A stretch of 20,578 nt of DNA from an uncultured Collinsella sp. (GCA_902494295.1 CABUSL010000023.1:1-20578), one strand, 5' to 3'; positions 1 to 8,108 are shown, counted from the stretch's first letter. Numbers and translations: made by a program. The notes: generated by a model from the letters alone, not told the origin.

Positions 1-1354
1 CACGGTCACGACCTTTAAGCTGCAGCCCGGTGAGGGCGAGCGCGTGAGCAAGATCTCGAGCCTCGAGGACGATATTGCGCTTTCGCTTGCTGCCCAGTCG
101 GTGCGCATCTTTGCGCCGATCCCTGGCACCTCGCTCGTTGGTATCGAGATTCCCAATCGCAAGCGACAGAACGTCAACCTGGGCGATGTGCTTCCCTATG
201 TGAAGGGCGGTCCGCTTGAGCTTGCCATCGGTCGCGATGCCGAGGGCACGCCGGTTGTCGCCGACCTCGCCAAGATGCCCCATCTGCTGATCGCCGGCAC
301 CACCGGTTCGGGTAAGTCGGTCATGATCAACTCCATCATCACGACCCTCCTCATGCGCGCTCTTCCCGAGGACGTTCGCCTGATCATGGTCGACCCCAAG
401 CGCGTCGAGCTTGCGGGCTATAACGGCCTGCCGCATCTCTATGTGCCCGTGGTGACCGAGCCCAAGCAGGCGGCCAGTGCGCTGCAGTGGGCCGTGTCCG
501 AGATGGAGCGTCGCCTGAAGGTCTTCGAGCGCCTCAACGTTCGCAAGATCTCGACGTATAACGAAAAGCAGGCCGCCGGCGAGTTTGAGCATTACGATAA
601 CCCGCCGCAAAAGATGCCCTATCTGGTCATCATCATCGATGAGCTTTCGGACCTGATGATGGTCGCCGGCAAGGATGTCGAGGCCTCGATCGTTCGTATC
701 GCCCAGCTGGGCCGCGCCGCCGGTATCCACCTTATCGTGGCTACGCAGCGCCCCAGCTCCAACGTGGTGACGGGTCTAATTAAGGCCAACATCACCAACC
801 GTATCGCCTTTAACGTGGCTACGGGCATCGATTCCCGCGTTATTATCGACCAGATGGGCGCCGAAAAGCTCACCGGTTTGGGCGACATGCTGTTCTCCAA
901 GGTCGACTGGGGCAAACCCCGCCGTATCCAGGGCTGCTTTGTCTCGGACGACGAGATCAACGAGATCGTCGAGTTCGTTAAGTCGCAAAGCGAGCCTGAC
1001 TATCACGAGGAGATTCTGTCTGCCGTGGCGCCCGCCTCCATGTCCATGACTGGTGGCGGCGGCATTGTTCGCACGGGCGTTGCCGAGCCGCAGGATGACG
1101 ATCCGCTTATCTGGGAAGCCGCCCATATTGTGGTGGAATCGCAGCTGGGCTCCACATCTGGCCTGCAACGCCGCCTTAAGGTTGGCTATGCGCGCGCCGG
1201 GCGTATTATGGACATGCTGGAAGAAAAGGGTGTCGTCGGCCCGCCCGACGGTTCCAAGCCGCGCGAGGTCCTGCTGGATGAGGAGGGGCTCGCCGCGTTG
1301 GAGTCTGTCGACGCCGAGATGGCACGTGAAGATCGTGAGTTTGGAGGATTCTGA
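1..1354 (+). CDS. ftsK: FtsK/SpoIIIE-family DNA translocase, C-terminal part (5' end outside window)
   Basis: Septum-associated, ATP-driven double-stranded DNA pump that clears chromosome termini during division. The reading frame is open to the left edge (first full codon at base 2), so the membrane N-terminus and linker lie outside the window; the GTG at 44 is internal and not a start. Seen: Walker A GTTGSGKS (about 296-319), Walker B region LVIIIDELSD (about 622-651), the RAAGIHLIVATQRP stretch typical of FtsK motor domains, and a C-terminal winged-helix gamma domain (about 1100-1280, GLQRRLKVGYARAGRIMDML) that in this family reads polarity sequences. The stop overlaps the next ATG by one base (TGATG), so translation is probably coupled to the RodZ-like gene. 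SpoIIIE is the same family; nothing here indicates sporulation. Confidence 0.96.
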   Translation, partial: TVTTFKLQPGEGERVSKISSLEDDIALSLAAQSVRIFAPIPGTSLVGIEIPNRKRQNVNLGDVLPYVKGGPLELAIGRDAEGTPVVADLAKMPHLLIAGTTGSGKSVMINSIITTLLMRALPEDVRLIMVDPKRVELAGYNGLPHLYVPVVTEPKQAASALQWAVSEMERRLKVFERLNVRKISTYNEKQAAGEFEHYDNPPQKMPYLVIIIDELSDLMMVAGKDVEASIVRIAQLGRAAGIHLIVATQRPSSNVVTGLIKANITNRIAFNVATGIDSRVIIDQMGAEKLTGLGDMLFSKVDWGKPRRIQGCFVSDDEINEIVEFVKSQSEPDYHEEILSAVAPASMSMTGGGGIVRTGVAEPQDDDPLIWEAAHIVVESQLGSTSGLQRRLKVGYARAGRIMDMLEEKGVVGPPDGSKPREVLLDEEGLAALESVDAEMAREDREFGGF

Positions 1355-2817
1355 TGGCTGCACGCTTTGGTGACATGCTGCTCGAGCAGCGTCGCCGGAT
1401 GGGCCTTTCCATCCAGCAGGTCGCCAACACCATCAAAATCAGGCCGCAGATCATCGAGTTTTTCGAGACCGGTAACTTTGCATCGATGCCCCCGCGTGGC
1501 TATGCGCAGGGCATGATTTCGAGCTACGCTCGCTTTTTGGGGCTTAACCCGCGCGAGGTCGTCACCGCTTATTTTGACGACCTCATGGCATATGAACGCG
1601 AAACCTCGCAGCAGGGCGGTCGTTTTCAGGATGCTGCCGGCTACGTTAACTCGCGTTCGTCGGTCGATAACGGACGCTTTCTGATGGTTCAGGGCGGTCG
1701 CTCGACGCGTTATGGTCAGCGTCCGCAGCAGGCTGGCTATATTACCGAGACGGGGTCCAGTGAGGAGATTCGTTCTCAGCGAGATCGCTTTCGCAGTACG
1801 CCTATGCCGGATGACCGTGCGCTTCCCGCCGCTCGCGGGTTGAGTCGCGATCCTCGCGCCGGTTACGGCGACGGAGGCTACTCCGGTCGTGGTTATCGCG
1901 GAGTTTCTGCCGGGCGTTCCCGTGGTGGTTACGCCGATGCCGATACCACGCAGGTGACGCCGCGCCTCCGTTCGCAACCGCAGCCTTACAGCCAGCGCTC
2001 TTCGGCGCCTCGCTCTGACCAGCGTGGCTATCAGAACCGTGGCGAGCTTGCGCCGCGTTCGGGCCAGCGTGGCTCTCAGCGCCAGGGCAGTTATCGTGGT
2101 CGTCCCGATAGCGGTCGCGGCCGCATGTCACAGGTAAACGGTCGCGGTAGTTCTAATCGCGGACGCGGCGGTGGACGTACCCCCGAGAACAATGGACTCG
2201 ATCCGCGCATCATCTACGCCGGCATCGGTGCCGTGGCGCTTTTGCTGATTTTGCTCATCGTGGTCCTCCTGCGTGGCTGTGGCTCTTCGACTCCCGAGTC
2301 GACGCCCGAGACGCCCGCGGCCACCAAGACGACGACCAAGAAGTCTTCTAAGAAGACCGAATCCGTTGACGACGATGAAGACACCGACGAGGCGACGGAT
2401 TCTGTCGATTCCGATGCCGCCAAGGCGACGGCGAAAAAGGAAGAGGACGAGGTCATTAAGGTCAAGGTCTCTGTTGCCAAGGGCAAGACCGCCTGGATCG
2501 AGGTCAAGGTCGATGGTAAATCGGTCTATGGCGCCCAGGCTACCGGTCCCTTTGAGCAGGAGTACACGCCCGAGTCCTCGATCGAGATCACCACGTCCAA
2601 GCCTTCCGATGTCACGGTTACCAAGAATGGCGAAAAGGTTCGCTACGACACTAAGACATCGGGTGTGGCGCGCGTGACCATTACCGTTCCCAAGAAGGAG
2701 ACCACAGACTCCGAGGACGGCGTCGGTGCCGATGCTCAGTCTGCCGACGGCAGCGTCACGGCATCCGACAGCCAGACAGCGAACGATTCAGATGACAATT
2801 CGTACGACAGCTACTAA
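1354..2817 (+). CDS. rodZ: RodZ-like protein: N-terminal HTH, Arg/Gly-rich linker, one TM segment, DUF4115-type C-terminal domain
   Basis: Probable cell-shape/division membrane protein of the RodZ (HTH_25 + DUF4115) type. Residues about 5-75 form the Cro-like helix-turn-helix (RRRMGLSIQQVANTIKIRP). Residues about 85-280 are low-complexity, rich in Arg, Gly, Ser, Gln and Tyr, with an internal duplication (APRSDQRGYQ at 218-227, APRSGQRGSQ at 233-242). One transmembrane helix lies at about 286-308, then a Lys/Thr/Asp/Glu-rich linker to about 370, a beta-rich extracytoplasmic domain (about 370-450, VKVSVAKGKTAWIEVKVDG) and an acidic Ser/Asp tail. The ATG overlaps the ftsK stop. The family call rests on domain order; the long RG-rich cytosolic stretch is not usual for RodZ. 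MreB partners cannot be judged from this window. Confidence 0.8.
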   Translation: MAARFGDMLLEQRRRMGLSIQQVANTIKIRPQIIEFFETGNFASMPPRGYAQGMISSYARFLGLNPREVVTAYFDDLMAYERETSQQGGRFQDAAGYVNSRSSVDNGRFLMVQGGRSTRYGQRPQQAGYITETGSSEEIRSQRDRFRSTPMPDDRALPAARGLSRDPRAGYGDGGYSGRGYRGVSAGRSRGGYADADTTQVTPRLRSQPQPYSQRSSAPRSDQRGYQNRGELAPRSGQRGSQRQGSYRGRPDSGRGRMSQVNGRGSSNRGRGGGRTPENNGLDPRIIYAGIGAVALLLILLIVVLLRGCGSSTPESTPETPAATKTTTKKSSKKTESVDDDEDTDEATDSVDSDAAKATAKKEEDEVIKVKVSVAKGKTAWIEVKVDGKSVYGAQATGPFEQEYTPESSIEITTSKPSDVTVTKNGEKVRYDTKTSGVARVTITVPKKETTDSEDGVGADAQSADGSVTASDSQTANDSDDNSYDSY

Positions 2818-2843
2818 GGCTCCCCGTACCGAAAGGAAGAACC

Positions 2844-3341
2844 ATGGCTAAAGATTCCAGCTTTGACGTTGTGTCCGAGGTCAACATGCAGGAGGTCGAT
2901 AACGCCTTCCAGCAGACCACCCGCGAGATTTCCCAGCGCTATGATCTTAAGGACTCCGGCGCCACCATCGAGCTTTCAAAGGGCGACAAGCTCTTTACGA
3001 TCAATGCCCCGGCCGATTTTGTCTCCAAGCAGATCATTGACGTGCTGAGCTCTAAGCTCATCAAGCGCGGCATCGACCTCAAGGCTGTCTCTTGGGACGC
3101 GCCACAGGCGGCTTCGGGCGGTACCGTGCGCGTGCTCGGCCATATCGTCGAGGGCATCGACCAGACGACCGCCAAGAAGATCAATAAGGACATCAAGGAT
3201 CAAAAGCTCAAGGTCAAGGTGACCATCGAGGCCGATAAGCTGCGCGTTTCCTCGGCTTCTAAGGACGCGCTTCAGACGGTGATTCAGTTCCTGCGCGACC
3301 AGGACTACGGCCAGCCGCTGCAGTTTACCAACTACCGTTAA
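2844..3341 (+). CDS. yajQ: YajQ/UPF0234 family nucleotide-binding protein
   Basis: A 165-residue protein matching the YajQ family along its full usual length: N-terminal DSSFDVVSEVNMQEVDNAF, then SQRYDLKDSGATIEL, and C-terminal IQFLRDQDYGQPLQFTNYR. The fold is two ferredoxin-like halves. In other bacteria family members bind nucleotides (GTP/tRNA reported in E. coli, cyclic di-GMP reported in Xanthomonas); which ligand applies here cannot be told from sequence. The ATG is preceded by GAAAGGAAG with good spacing. It lies 26 bp after the rodZ-like stop and 26 bp before the rimO ATG, so it is probably part of the ftsK-to-cinA operon. Confidence 0.93.
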   Translation: MAKDSSFDVVSEVNMQEVDNAFQQTTREISQRYDLKDSGATIELSKGDKLFTINAPADFVSKQIIDVLSSKLIKRGIDLKAVSWDAPQAASGGTVRVLGHIVEGIDQTTAKKINKDIKDQKLKVKVTIEADKLRVSSASKDALQTVIQFLRDQDYGQPLQFTNYR

Positions 3342-3367
3342 TTCTTTTGAAAGGACCGCTCTCCAAC

Positions 3368-4717
3368 ATGGATACTCCGTTGGGTTCCGTACTCTATATC
3401 ACGCTTGGCTGCGCCAAGAACGAGGTCGATACCGACCGCATGCGTTCGCTGCTGACCGCTGCGGGCTACGAGGAGGCATTCGATCCGCAGGATGCCGATA
3501 TCGCTATCGTCAACACGTGCTCGTTTCTTGCCTCGGCGACGTCCGAGAGCATCGAGACCACGCTCGAGCTCGCTAACGAGGTGCAGGACGGCGTTCGCGC
3601 CTGCCCCATCGTCATGTGCGGTTGCGTGCCGTCTCGTTATGGCGATGACCTGCCCGACGAGCTTCCCGAGGTCGCTGCCTTTGTGAAGGCCGATGAGGAA
3701 GACGGTATCGTCTCTGTCATCGATGACGTACTGGGCGTGGAGCGCGAGATCGCGGCCTATATCCCGCAGGTCAAGCGTACCGTCGAGGGCGCTGTTGCCT
3801 ACGTCAAGATCTCCGATGGCTGCAACCGCTTCTGCAGCTTCTGCATGATCCCCTACATTCGCGGTCGCTATCATTCGCGCAATGCCGAGAGCATCATCTC
3901 CGAGGTGCGCGACCTGGTTGCCGGCGGTGTGCGCGAGATCGTGCTGATCGGCCAGGACACGGGCATTTGGGGTACCGACTTTGCCGACGAGGATGTCGCC
4001 GAGGGCTCGCCGCGCAATCTGGCGCAGCTGCTGCGTGCCGTCGCCGAGGCCGTGCGCCCGCACAACGTCTGGGTCCGCGTGCTCTATCTGCAGCCCGAGG
4101 GCATGACCGACGAGCTTATCGAGACGATTCGCGATACGCCCGAGGTGCTGCCCTATATCGATATCCCCGTGCAGCACTGCGACGCGCGCATCCTCAAGGC
4201 CATGCGTCGCTCCGGCTCGCGCCAGGAGCTCGAGGATCTGTTCCGCGACCTTCGCGAGCGCATCCCCGGCATCGTGATTCGCTCTACGGCCATGGTCGGC
4301 TTCCCGACCGAGACGGACGACGAGTTCCGCGATCTTATCGACTTTATGGACACCGTCGGCTTTGACTACACGAGCGTTTTTGCCTACTCGCGTGAGGAGG
4401 GCAGCCTGGCCGCCAAGATGGAAGGTCAGGTTGACGAAGAGGTTAAGCTCGAGCGCGCCCAGGAGGCCATGGATCTGGCCGAGTCGCTCGGCTTTGCCGC
4501 GACTGCCGCGCACGTGGGCGAGCGCGCTCAGGTGATCGTTGACGGCATCGAGGAGACCGAGGACGGTGCCGAGCTCATCGGACATGCCTGGTTCCAGGCG
4601 CCCGATTCCGATGGTGCGGTGCATCTGGATGCCAGCGAGGCATCTGTGGGCGATATTCTGACGGTCGAGTTTACCGATAGCTTCTGCTACGAGCTTATCG
4701 GTCATGTTGTGGAGTAG
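3368..4717 (+). CDS. rimO: Ribosomal protein S12 methylthiotransferase RimO
   Basis: Radical-SAM iron-sulfur enzyme that adds a methylthio group to a conserved aspartate of ribosomal protein S12. Seen from ATG 3368 (449 aa): N-terminal MTTase domain with cluster cysteines C15 (LGCAKNEVD), C51 (NTCSF) and about C86 (CGCVPSR); radical-SAM motif C152-x3-C156-x2-C159 (CNRFCSFC) followed by MIPYIRGRYHSR; and a C-terminal TRAM-like domain. The frame extends upstream to a TTG at 3347, but the Shine-Dalgarno AAAGGA at 3350-3355 lies inside that extension, 12 nt before ATG 3368, so ATG is chosen. RimO rather than MiaB because a clear MiaB is encoded at 11370 and the motif context (GRYHSR) fits RimO. 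Confidence 0.92.
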   Translation: MDTPLGSVLYITLGCAKNEVDTDRMRSLLTAAGYEEAFDPQDADIAIVNTCSFLASATSESIETTLELANEVQDGVRACPIVMCGCVPSRYGDDLPDELPEVAAFVKADEEDGIVSVIDDVLGVEREIAAYIPQVKRTVEGAVAYVKISDGCNRFCSFCMIPYIRGRYHSRNAESIISEVRDLVAGGVREIVLIGQDTGIWGTDFADEDVAEGSPRNLAQLLRAVAEAVRPHNVWVRVLYLQPEGMTDELIETIRDTPEVLPYIDIPVQHCDARILKAMRRSGSRQELEDLFRDLRERIPGIVIRSTAMVGFPTETDDEFRDLIDFMDTVGFDYTSVFAYSREEGSLAAKMEGQVDEEVKLERAQEAMDLAESLGFAATAAHVGERAQVIVDGIEETEDGAELIGHAWFQAPDSDGAVHLDASEASVGDILTVEFTDSFCYELIGHVVE

Positions 4718-4726
4718 GAGAGCGTC

Positions 4727-5365
4727 GTGGCTAACGAGAGCAATAAGGAACTGACGAGTGTTTGGACGCCCGCCAACATCGTGACGTGCGTGCGCATCGT
4801 CTTTATTCCGGTGTTCATGATCGTGTCGGCGCTGTCTCACACGAGCGTTGCCGGTACGGATTTGAGCACCTTCGACGGCCCGCTCGCCGCCGCCGCCTTT
4901 ATTCTGTACGTCATCCTGTCGTGCACAGATAAGGTTGATGGCTACCTGGCTCGTTCACGTAACGAGATCACCGACTTCGGTAAGTTCTTGGATCCCATCG
5001 CCGATAAGTTGCTCGTGTTCTCGGCCCTGCTTCTGTTCTTGGATTTTGGTACCGTAACCGTGTGGTCGGTGTTCATCATCCTGTTCCGCGAGCTGCTGGT
5101 GAGCGCCCTTCGCATGGTCGCGAGTGCTGCCGGTGTGGTCGTTGCCGCCGATAAGCTCGGCAAGTACAAGACGGCGACTACGATGGTTTCCATCTGCGGC
5201 TATCTGTGCGTCTTTGCGATGGCCGGCCTTCAGCTGGGACCAGTGTCGCTGCTGCTCGGTGTCTATTCGGTGTCGCGCTTCCTGTACGTCATCGCCGTGA
5301 TTTTGACCATTATCTCGGGCGCCCAGTACTTCTGGAACTGCCGCAAGATCGTCTTTTCGGTCTAG
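4727..5365 (+). CDS. pgsA: CDP-diacylglycerol--glycerol-3-phosphate 3-phosphatidyltransferase (PgsA)
   Basis: Membrane enzyme that makes phosphatidylglycerophosphate from CDP-diacylglycerol and glycerol-3-phosphate, the committed step to phosphatidylglycerol. The 212-aa protein carries the full CDP-alcohol phosphotransferase signature D-x2-DG-x2-AR-x8-G-x3-D-x3-D, read from DKVDGYLAR to GKFLDPIAD. Several hydrophobic membrane segments follow, ending in LYVIAVILTIISGAQYFW. The start is GTG 4727, 9 bp after the rimO stop, with AGGAG at 4716-4720 overlapping that stop; no upstream ATG fits. Gene order rimO-pgsA-cinA-recA is common in Gram-positive bacteria, which supports pgsA over other members of the same superfamily. 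Confidence 0.93.
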   Translation: MANESNKELTSVWTPANIVTCVRIVFIPVFMIVSALSHTSVAGTDLSTFDGPLAAAAFILYVILSCTDKVDGYLARSRNEITDFGKFLDPIADKLLVFSALLLFLDFGTVTVWSVFIILFRELLVSALRMVASAAGVVVAADKLGKYKTATTMVSICGYLCVFAMAGLQLGPVSLLLGVYSVSRFLYVIAVILTIISGAQYFWNCRKIVFSV

Positions 5366-5371
5366 GTCCTG

Positions 5372-5908
5372 GTGGGTATGACGGAGTCTTTTTTGCAGAT
5401 TGCCGCTAACAACGAGGAACTGGCGCGCGTTATTGTTGAGCGCGCGAGTGCCCGTGGTGTGACGGTGTCGACGGCGGAGTCGCTGACGGCGGGCATGATT
5501 GCCTCGACGATTGCCGATATCCCGGGTGCCTCGGCGGTGCTTCGTGGCGGCGCGGTGACTTATTGCGATGAGATCAAACATCGCGTGCTCGGCGTCGAGC
5601 AGGAAACGCTCGATCGGTTTAGCGCCGTGTCGCACCAGACGGCGCGCGAGATGGCCGCGGGCTCGCTGGACCTCTATCAGAGCGATATAGCCGTAAGCGC
5701 AACGGGCTACGCTGGGCCCGGTGGTGGCACCGAGCAAGACCCCGCCGGTACGTTCTATATTGGCTGGGCGTATCGCGCGGCCGATGGGGGAGCGCCGGTT
5801 GTTGAGTCTGCGCGCTGCCATTACGAGGGCGATCGGTCGTGCGTTCGCGCCCATGCGGTCGCGGAGGCTTTGGGACGCATTGTCCGCGTGGTCAATTCTA
5901 TGGAATAG
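5372..5908 (+). CDS. pncC: CinA C-terminal-type nicotinamide-nucleotide amidase (PncC)
   Basis: Predicted to hydrolyse nicotinamide mononucleotide to nicotinate mononucleotide in NAD recycling. At 178 aa it is the stand-alone CinA C-terminal domain; the molybdopterin-binding-like N-terminal domain of full CinA is absent. Seen: STAESLTAGMIASTIADIPG, the conserved RGGAVTYCDEIKHRVLGV, and ATGYAGPGGGTEQDPAGTFY. The listed start is GTG 5372; an in-frame ATG at 5378 is an equal alternative, because no clear Shine-Dalgarno decides (only GGTGGG abuts the ATG). It is 6 bp after pgsA, last in the run and just before a strong hairpin. Position next to recA matches the cinA-recA pairing of many bacteria. 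Confidence 0.9.
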   Translation: MGMTESFLQIAANNEELARVIVERASARGVTVSTAESLTAGMIASTIADIPGASAVLRGGAVTYCDEIKHRVLGVEQETLDRFSAVSHQTAREMAAGSLDLYQSDIAVSATGYAGPGGGTEQDPAGTFYIGWAYRAADGGAPVVESARCHYEGDRSCVRAHAVAEALGRIVRVVNSME

Positions 5909-5915
5909 ACATGGT

Positions 5916-5939
5916 TTAAGGGGCCTTAGGGCCCCTTAA
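5916..5939. terminator. Perfect hairpin after pncC, probable terminator
   Basis: A perfect 10-bp stem (TTAAGGGGCC, 5916-5925, with its complement at 5930-5939) closes a 4-nt TTAG loop 7 bp after the pncC stop. Only a short A/T-rich tail (TTAATTG) follows, so the U-tract is weak. The palindrome would act in either direction. It separates the ftsK-pncC run from the recA leader. Confidence 0.65.
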
Positions 5940-6038
5940 TTGTGGAGATAGGGACCTTTAACGGTATTGGTGTTTGCACTGGTACAAAGCCTACGTATAT
6001 TCGAGCGCCCGTATTTGCGATTGGCGTGGTCAAGCGTT

Positions 6039-6083
6039 TGGTCGGTGATTGGTCGGCGTTTGGTCGGCTTTTGGAATGGTCGG
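6039..6083. repeat. Phased TGGTCGG repeats upstream of recA
   Basis: Four exact TGGTCGG copies start at 6039, 6050, 6061 and 6077. The first three are exactly 11 bp apart, about one helical turn, and the fourth is 16 bp on. A degenerate TGGTCAA at 6027 may be another unit. The array ends about 24 bp before the recA -35 element. Placement and phasing look like a site for a cooperatively bound protein, but no known factor is recognised. Confidence 0.5.
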
Positions 6084-6106
6084 GTGCATATGATGAATCT
6101 GAACGG

Positions 6107-6135
6107 TTGACCACGAACAGCCGTTCGTTTATTAT
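6107..6135 (+). promoter_or_regulatory. recA promoter
   Basis: TTGACC (6107-6112) and TATTAT (6130-6135), each one mismatch from the sigma-70-type consensus, are separated by exactly 17 bp. The LexA box at 6114-6127 fills the spacer, so bound repressor would block RNA polymerase. The -10 element ends 30 bp before the recA ATG. Confidence 0.8.
6114..6127. promoter_or_regulatory. LexA (SOS) box of recA
   Basis: CGAACAGCCGTTCG has perfect CGAAC/GTTCG arms around 4 bp and fits the Gram-positive/actinobacterial SOS box form CGAAC-N4-GTTCG. It lies between the -35 and -10 elements of recA. A lexA gene is present at 15656-16300. Confidence 0.9.
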
Positions 6136-6165
6136 CTTTTCAGGTTGTTTAGAGGAGGGCTATTC

Positions 6166-7314
6166 ATGGCCAAGAATTCAGGTCCCGTACGTACCGTTCA
6201 TGCACGCACGACGGGTAAAGAGCGCGATGAGATGATCGCCACCACCAAGGCCGAGATCGAGAAGAAGTTCGGCCAGGGCTCTATCATGAGGTATGGCGAC
6301 GGCGGTCCCGAGCTCGAGGTCGAGGCTATTCCGACGGGCTCTCTGGCGCTCGATGCCGCCTTGGGTATCGGCGGCGTGCCGCGTGGCCGTATCGTCGAGA
6401 TTTATGGCCCCGAGTCCTCCGGTAAGACGACGCTTTCGCTCGAGATTCTTGCAGAGGCGCAGGCCATGGGCGGCGTCGTGGCATTTATCGATGCCGAGCA
6501 CGCGCTTGATCCCACCTATGCCGCGCGCATCGGCGTCGATATCGACGAGGTCCTGATTTCCCAGCCCGATACGGGTGAACAGGCGCTTGAGATTGTCGAT
6601 ATGCTTGTGCGCTCCGGTGCCATCGACGCCATCGTCGTCGACTCTGTTGCCGCCTTGACTCCGCGTGCCGAGATCGAGGGCGAGATCGGTGACACGACGG
6701 TGGGTCTGCAGGCTCGTTTGATGAGCCAGGCGCTCCGCAAGCTCGCCGGCTCGCTTTCCAAGTCCAACACGACCTGCATCTTCATTAACCAGCTGCGCGA
6801 GAAGATCGGCGTCATGTTCGGCAACCCCGAGACCACCACGGGCGGCCGCGCGCTCAAGTTCTTCTCTTCCGTACGAATCGATATTCGCAAAATCGATACC
6901 ATCAAGCTCAAGGACGAGGTTATCGGCAATCGCGTGCGTGCCAAGGTCGTTAAGAACAAGGTGGCCGCTCCGTTCCGCTCGGCCGAGTTTGACATCATGT
7001 ACGGCACCGGCATCTCCAAAGAGGGCTCGATTCTGGATATGGCCGTCGAGTGCGGTATCTGCAAAAAGATGGGGTCCTGGTTTGCCTATGGCGAGGACAA
7101 GCTCGGCAATGGTCGCGAGGCCGCCAAGACGTTCCTGCGCGAGCACCCCGATTGCGCCGACGAGATCGAGCACAAGGTTCGCCTTGCCTGCGGTCTTGAG
7201 TATGACGACGATGCCCCCTCTGAGGTTGAGTTGACCGATCAACCCGCCCCCGAGGAGTTTGATGAGCTGTACGCCATCGATGGCTCCGCGATGCTCGACG
7301 ATGACGACGAGTAG
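6166..7314 (+). CDS. recA: Recombinase RecA
   Basis: DNA strand-exchange ATPase and co-protease that triggers LexA self-cleavage. The product is 382 aa from ATG 6166, preceded by AGAGGAGGG (6151-6159); the in-frame TTG at 6145 lies upstream of that ribosome site and is rejected. Seen: Walker A GPESSGKT (about 81-88), Walker B IVVDSVAAL (about 157-165), the L2 region MFGNPETTTGGRALKF, and an acidic C-terminal tail ending DDDDE. The N-terminus is somewhat longer than in E. coli RecA. No intein interrupts the P-loop or other motifs. Regulation by LexA is indicated by the box in its promoter. recX follows after 11 bp. Confidence 0.98.
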   Translation: MAKNSGPVRTVHARTTGKERDEMIATTKAEIEKKFGQGSIMRYGDGGPELEVEAIPTGSLALDAALGIGGVPRGRIVEIYGPESSGKTTLSLEILAEAQAMGGVVAFIDAEHALDPTYAARIGVDIDEVLISQPDTGEQALEIVDMLVRSGAIDAIVVDSVAALTPRAEIEGEIGDTTVGLQARLMSQALRKLAGSLSKSNTTCIFINQLREKIGVMFGNPETTTGGRALKFFSSVRIDIRKIDTIKLKDEVIGNRVRAKVVKNKVAAPFRSAEFDIMYGTGISKEGSILDMAVECGICKKMGSWFAYGEDKLGNGREAAKTFLREHPDCADEIEHKVRLACGLEYDDDAPSEVELTDQPAPEEFDELYAIDGSAMLDDDDE

Positions 7315-7325
7315 CGGATGCCGAC

Positions 7326-8018
7326 ATGTCGTATACGGTGACCGAGGCCACAGTCGTCTTTCCCGATAAGAAGGCAGTCTCCTCGTTCTCGAGCGGTTAT
7401 GCGTCTAAAAAGCCCTGCGCGCATATCGATTGCGATCTCGAGGGCGGTTTTGAACGTTCCATTTGGATTCCCGTGCGTGTGGCGCGCCTGTACGTTAAGA
7501 ACCGCCCCGAACTTCCCTGTGATTGGGATGACTTTCGTGAGGCGGTGCAGCTTATCGAACGTAAATGTGCACTCACCATGGTGACCGAGATGCTTTCGCG
7601 CCGCGATCATGCCACGGGCGAGGTGCGCGATAAGTTGGCGCGCTATGGCTTTCGACAGCCCGCGATCGATTTTGCGGTTGCTCGAGCGACCGAGTATCGT
7701 TTTTTGGACGATAACCGCTTTTGCTCGTACTTTATCGAAGAGCGCAAACGTCGCGGCTGGGGGCAGCGCAAGATCGAGGTTGAGCTCAAGCGTCGTCATG
7801 TCGTGCTTGACGATATCCCGGGGTATCCCGAGGCGTATTTTGCCGTGGACGACGACTTGGCCCGCGCTTCGGCCTTGCTCGCTAAACGTCGCGTTCCCGA
7901 GGCGCGCGCATTCGAAAAGCTCGTCAGGTTTTTGATGGGTAAGGGCTTTTCGTATCGCATTGCCGCCGACGCCGTTAAGGCGCGCCTCGATTCCTTGAGT
8001 GAGGAATGCGCCGTGTAA
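7326..8018 (+). CDS. recX: Regulatory protein RecX
   Basis: Modulator of RecA filaments. The 230-aa product has a weakly conserved N-terminal extension (about 1-75), then the helical RecX repeats: ALTMVTEMLSRRDHATGEV, RDKLARYGF, YRFLDDNRFCSYFIEERKRR and WGQRKIEVELKRRHV. The identification rests on this pattern and on the position 11 bp downstream of recA, the usual site. The ribosome site before ATG 7326 is weak (CGGA), so translation may depend on coupling to recA. An upstream ATG at 7318 is in another frame and quickly closed. Co-transcription from the LexA-controlled recA promoter is likely. Confidence 0.88.
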   Translation: MSYTVTEATVVFPDKKAVSSFSSGYASKKPCAHIDCDLEGGFERSIWIPVRVARLYVKNRPELPCDWDDFREAVQLIERKCALTMVTEMLSRRDHATGEVRDKLARYGFRQPAIDFAVARATEYRFLDDNRFCSYFIEERKRRGWGQRKIEVELKRRHVVLDDIPGYPEAYFAVDDDLARASALLAKRRVPEARAFEKLVRFLMGKGFSYRIAADAVKARLDSLSEECAV

Positions 8019-8079
8019 ACGCGCGCATGGTACGCCCCTGCCGTTCACCGTTCGATTGGCGCCGTGCGGGTGCGTTTAT

Positions 8080-8108
8080 TTGACAGTTGTTGCGGTTCAA
8101 CGTAGGAT
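8080..8108 (+). promoter_or_regulatory. Probable rny promoter
   Basis: TTGACA (8080-8085), a 17-bp spacer and TAGGAT (8103-8108, four of six matches) lie in the 250-bp gap between recX and rny. They would give a leader of about 160 nt. That leader contains an imperfect 9-bp hairpin (8214-8222 with 8231-8239, one G-U pair) shortly before the ribosome site. No riboswitch class was recognised. Confidence 0.5.

Noticed and set aside
3338..4840. 500-codon minus-strand open frame opposite rimO
   Set aside because: Shadow of high-GC coding sequence; the plus strand has a complete RimO with all cysteine motifs.
5942..6235. 97-codon open frame overlapping the recA leader and start
   Set aside because: It has no family resemblance, runs through the TGGTCGG array, recA promoter and LexA box, and ends inside recA in another frame. 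Best read as non-coding leader.
6166..7314. Intein or frameshift in recA
   Set aside because: Motifs are continuous and length is normal for the family.
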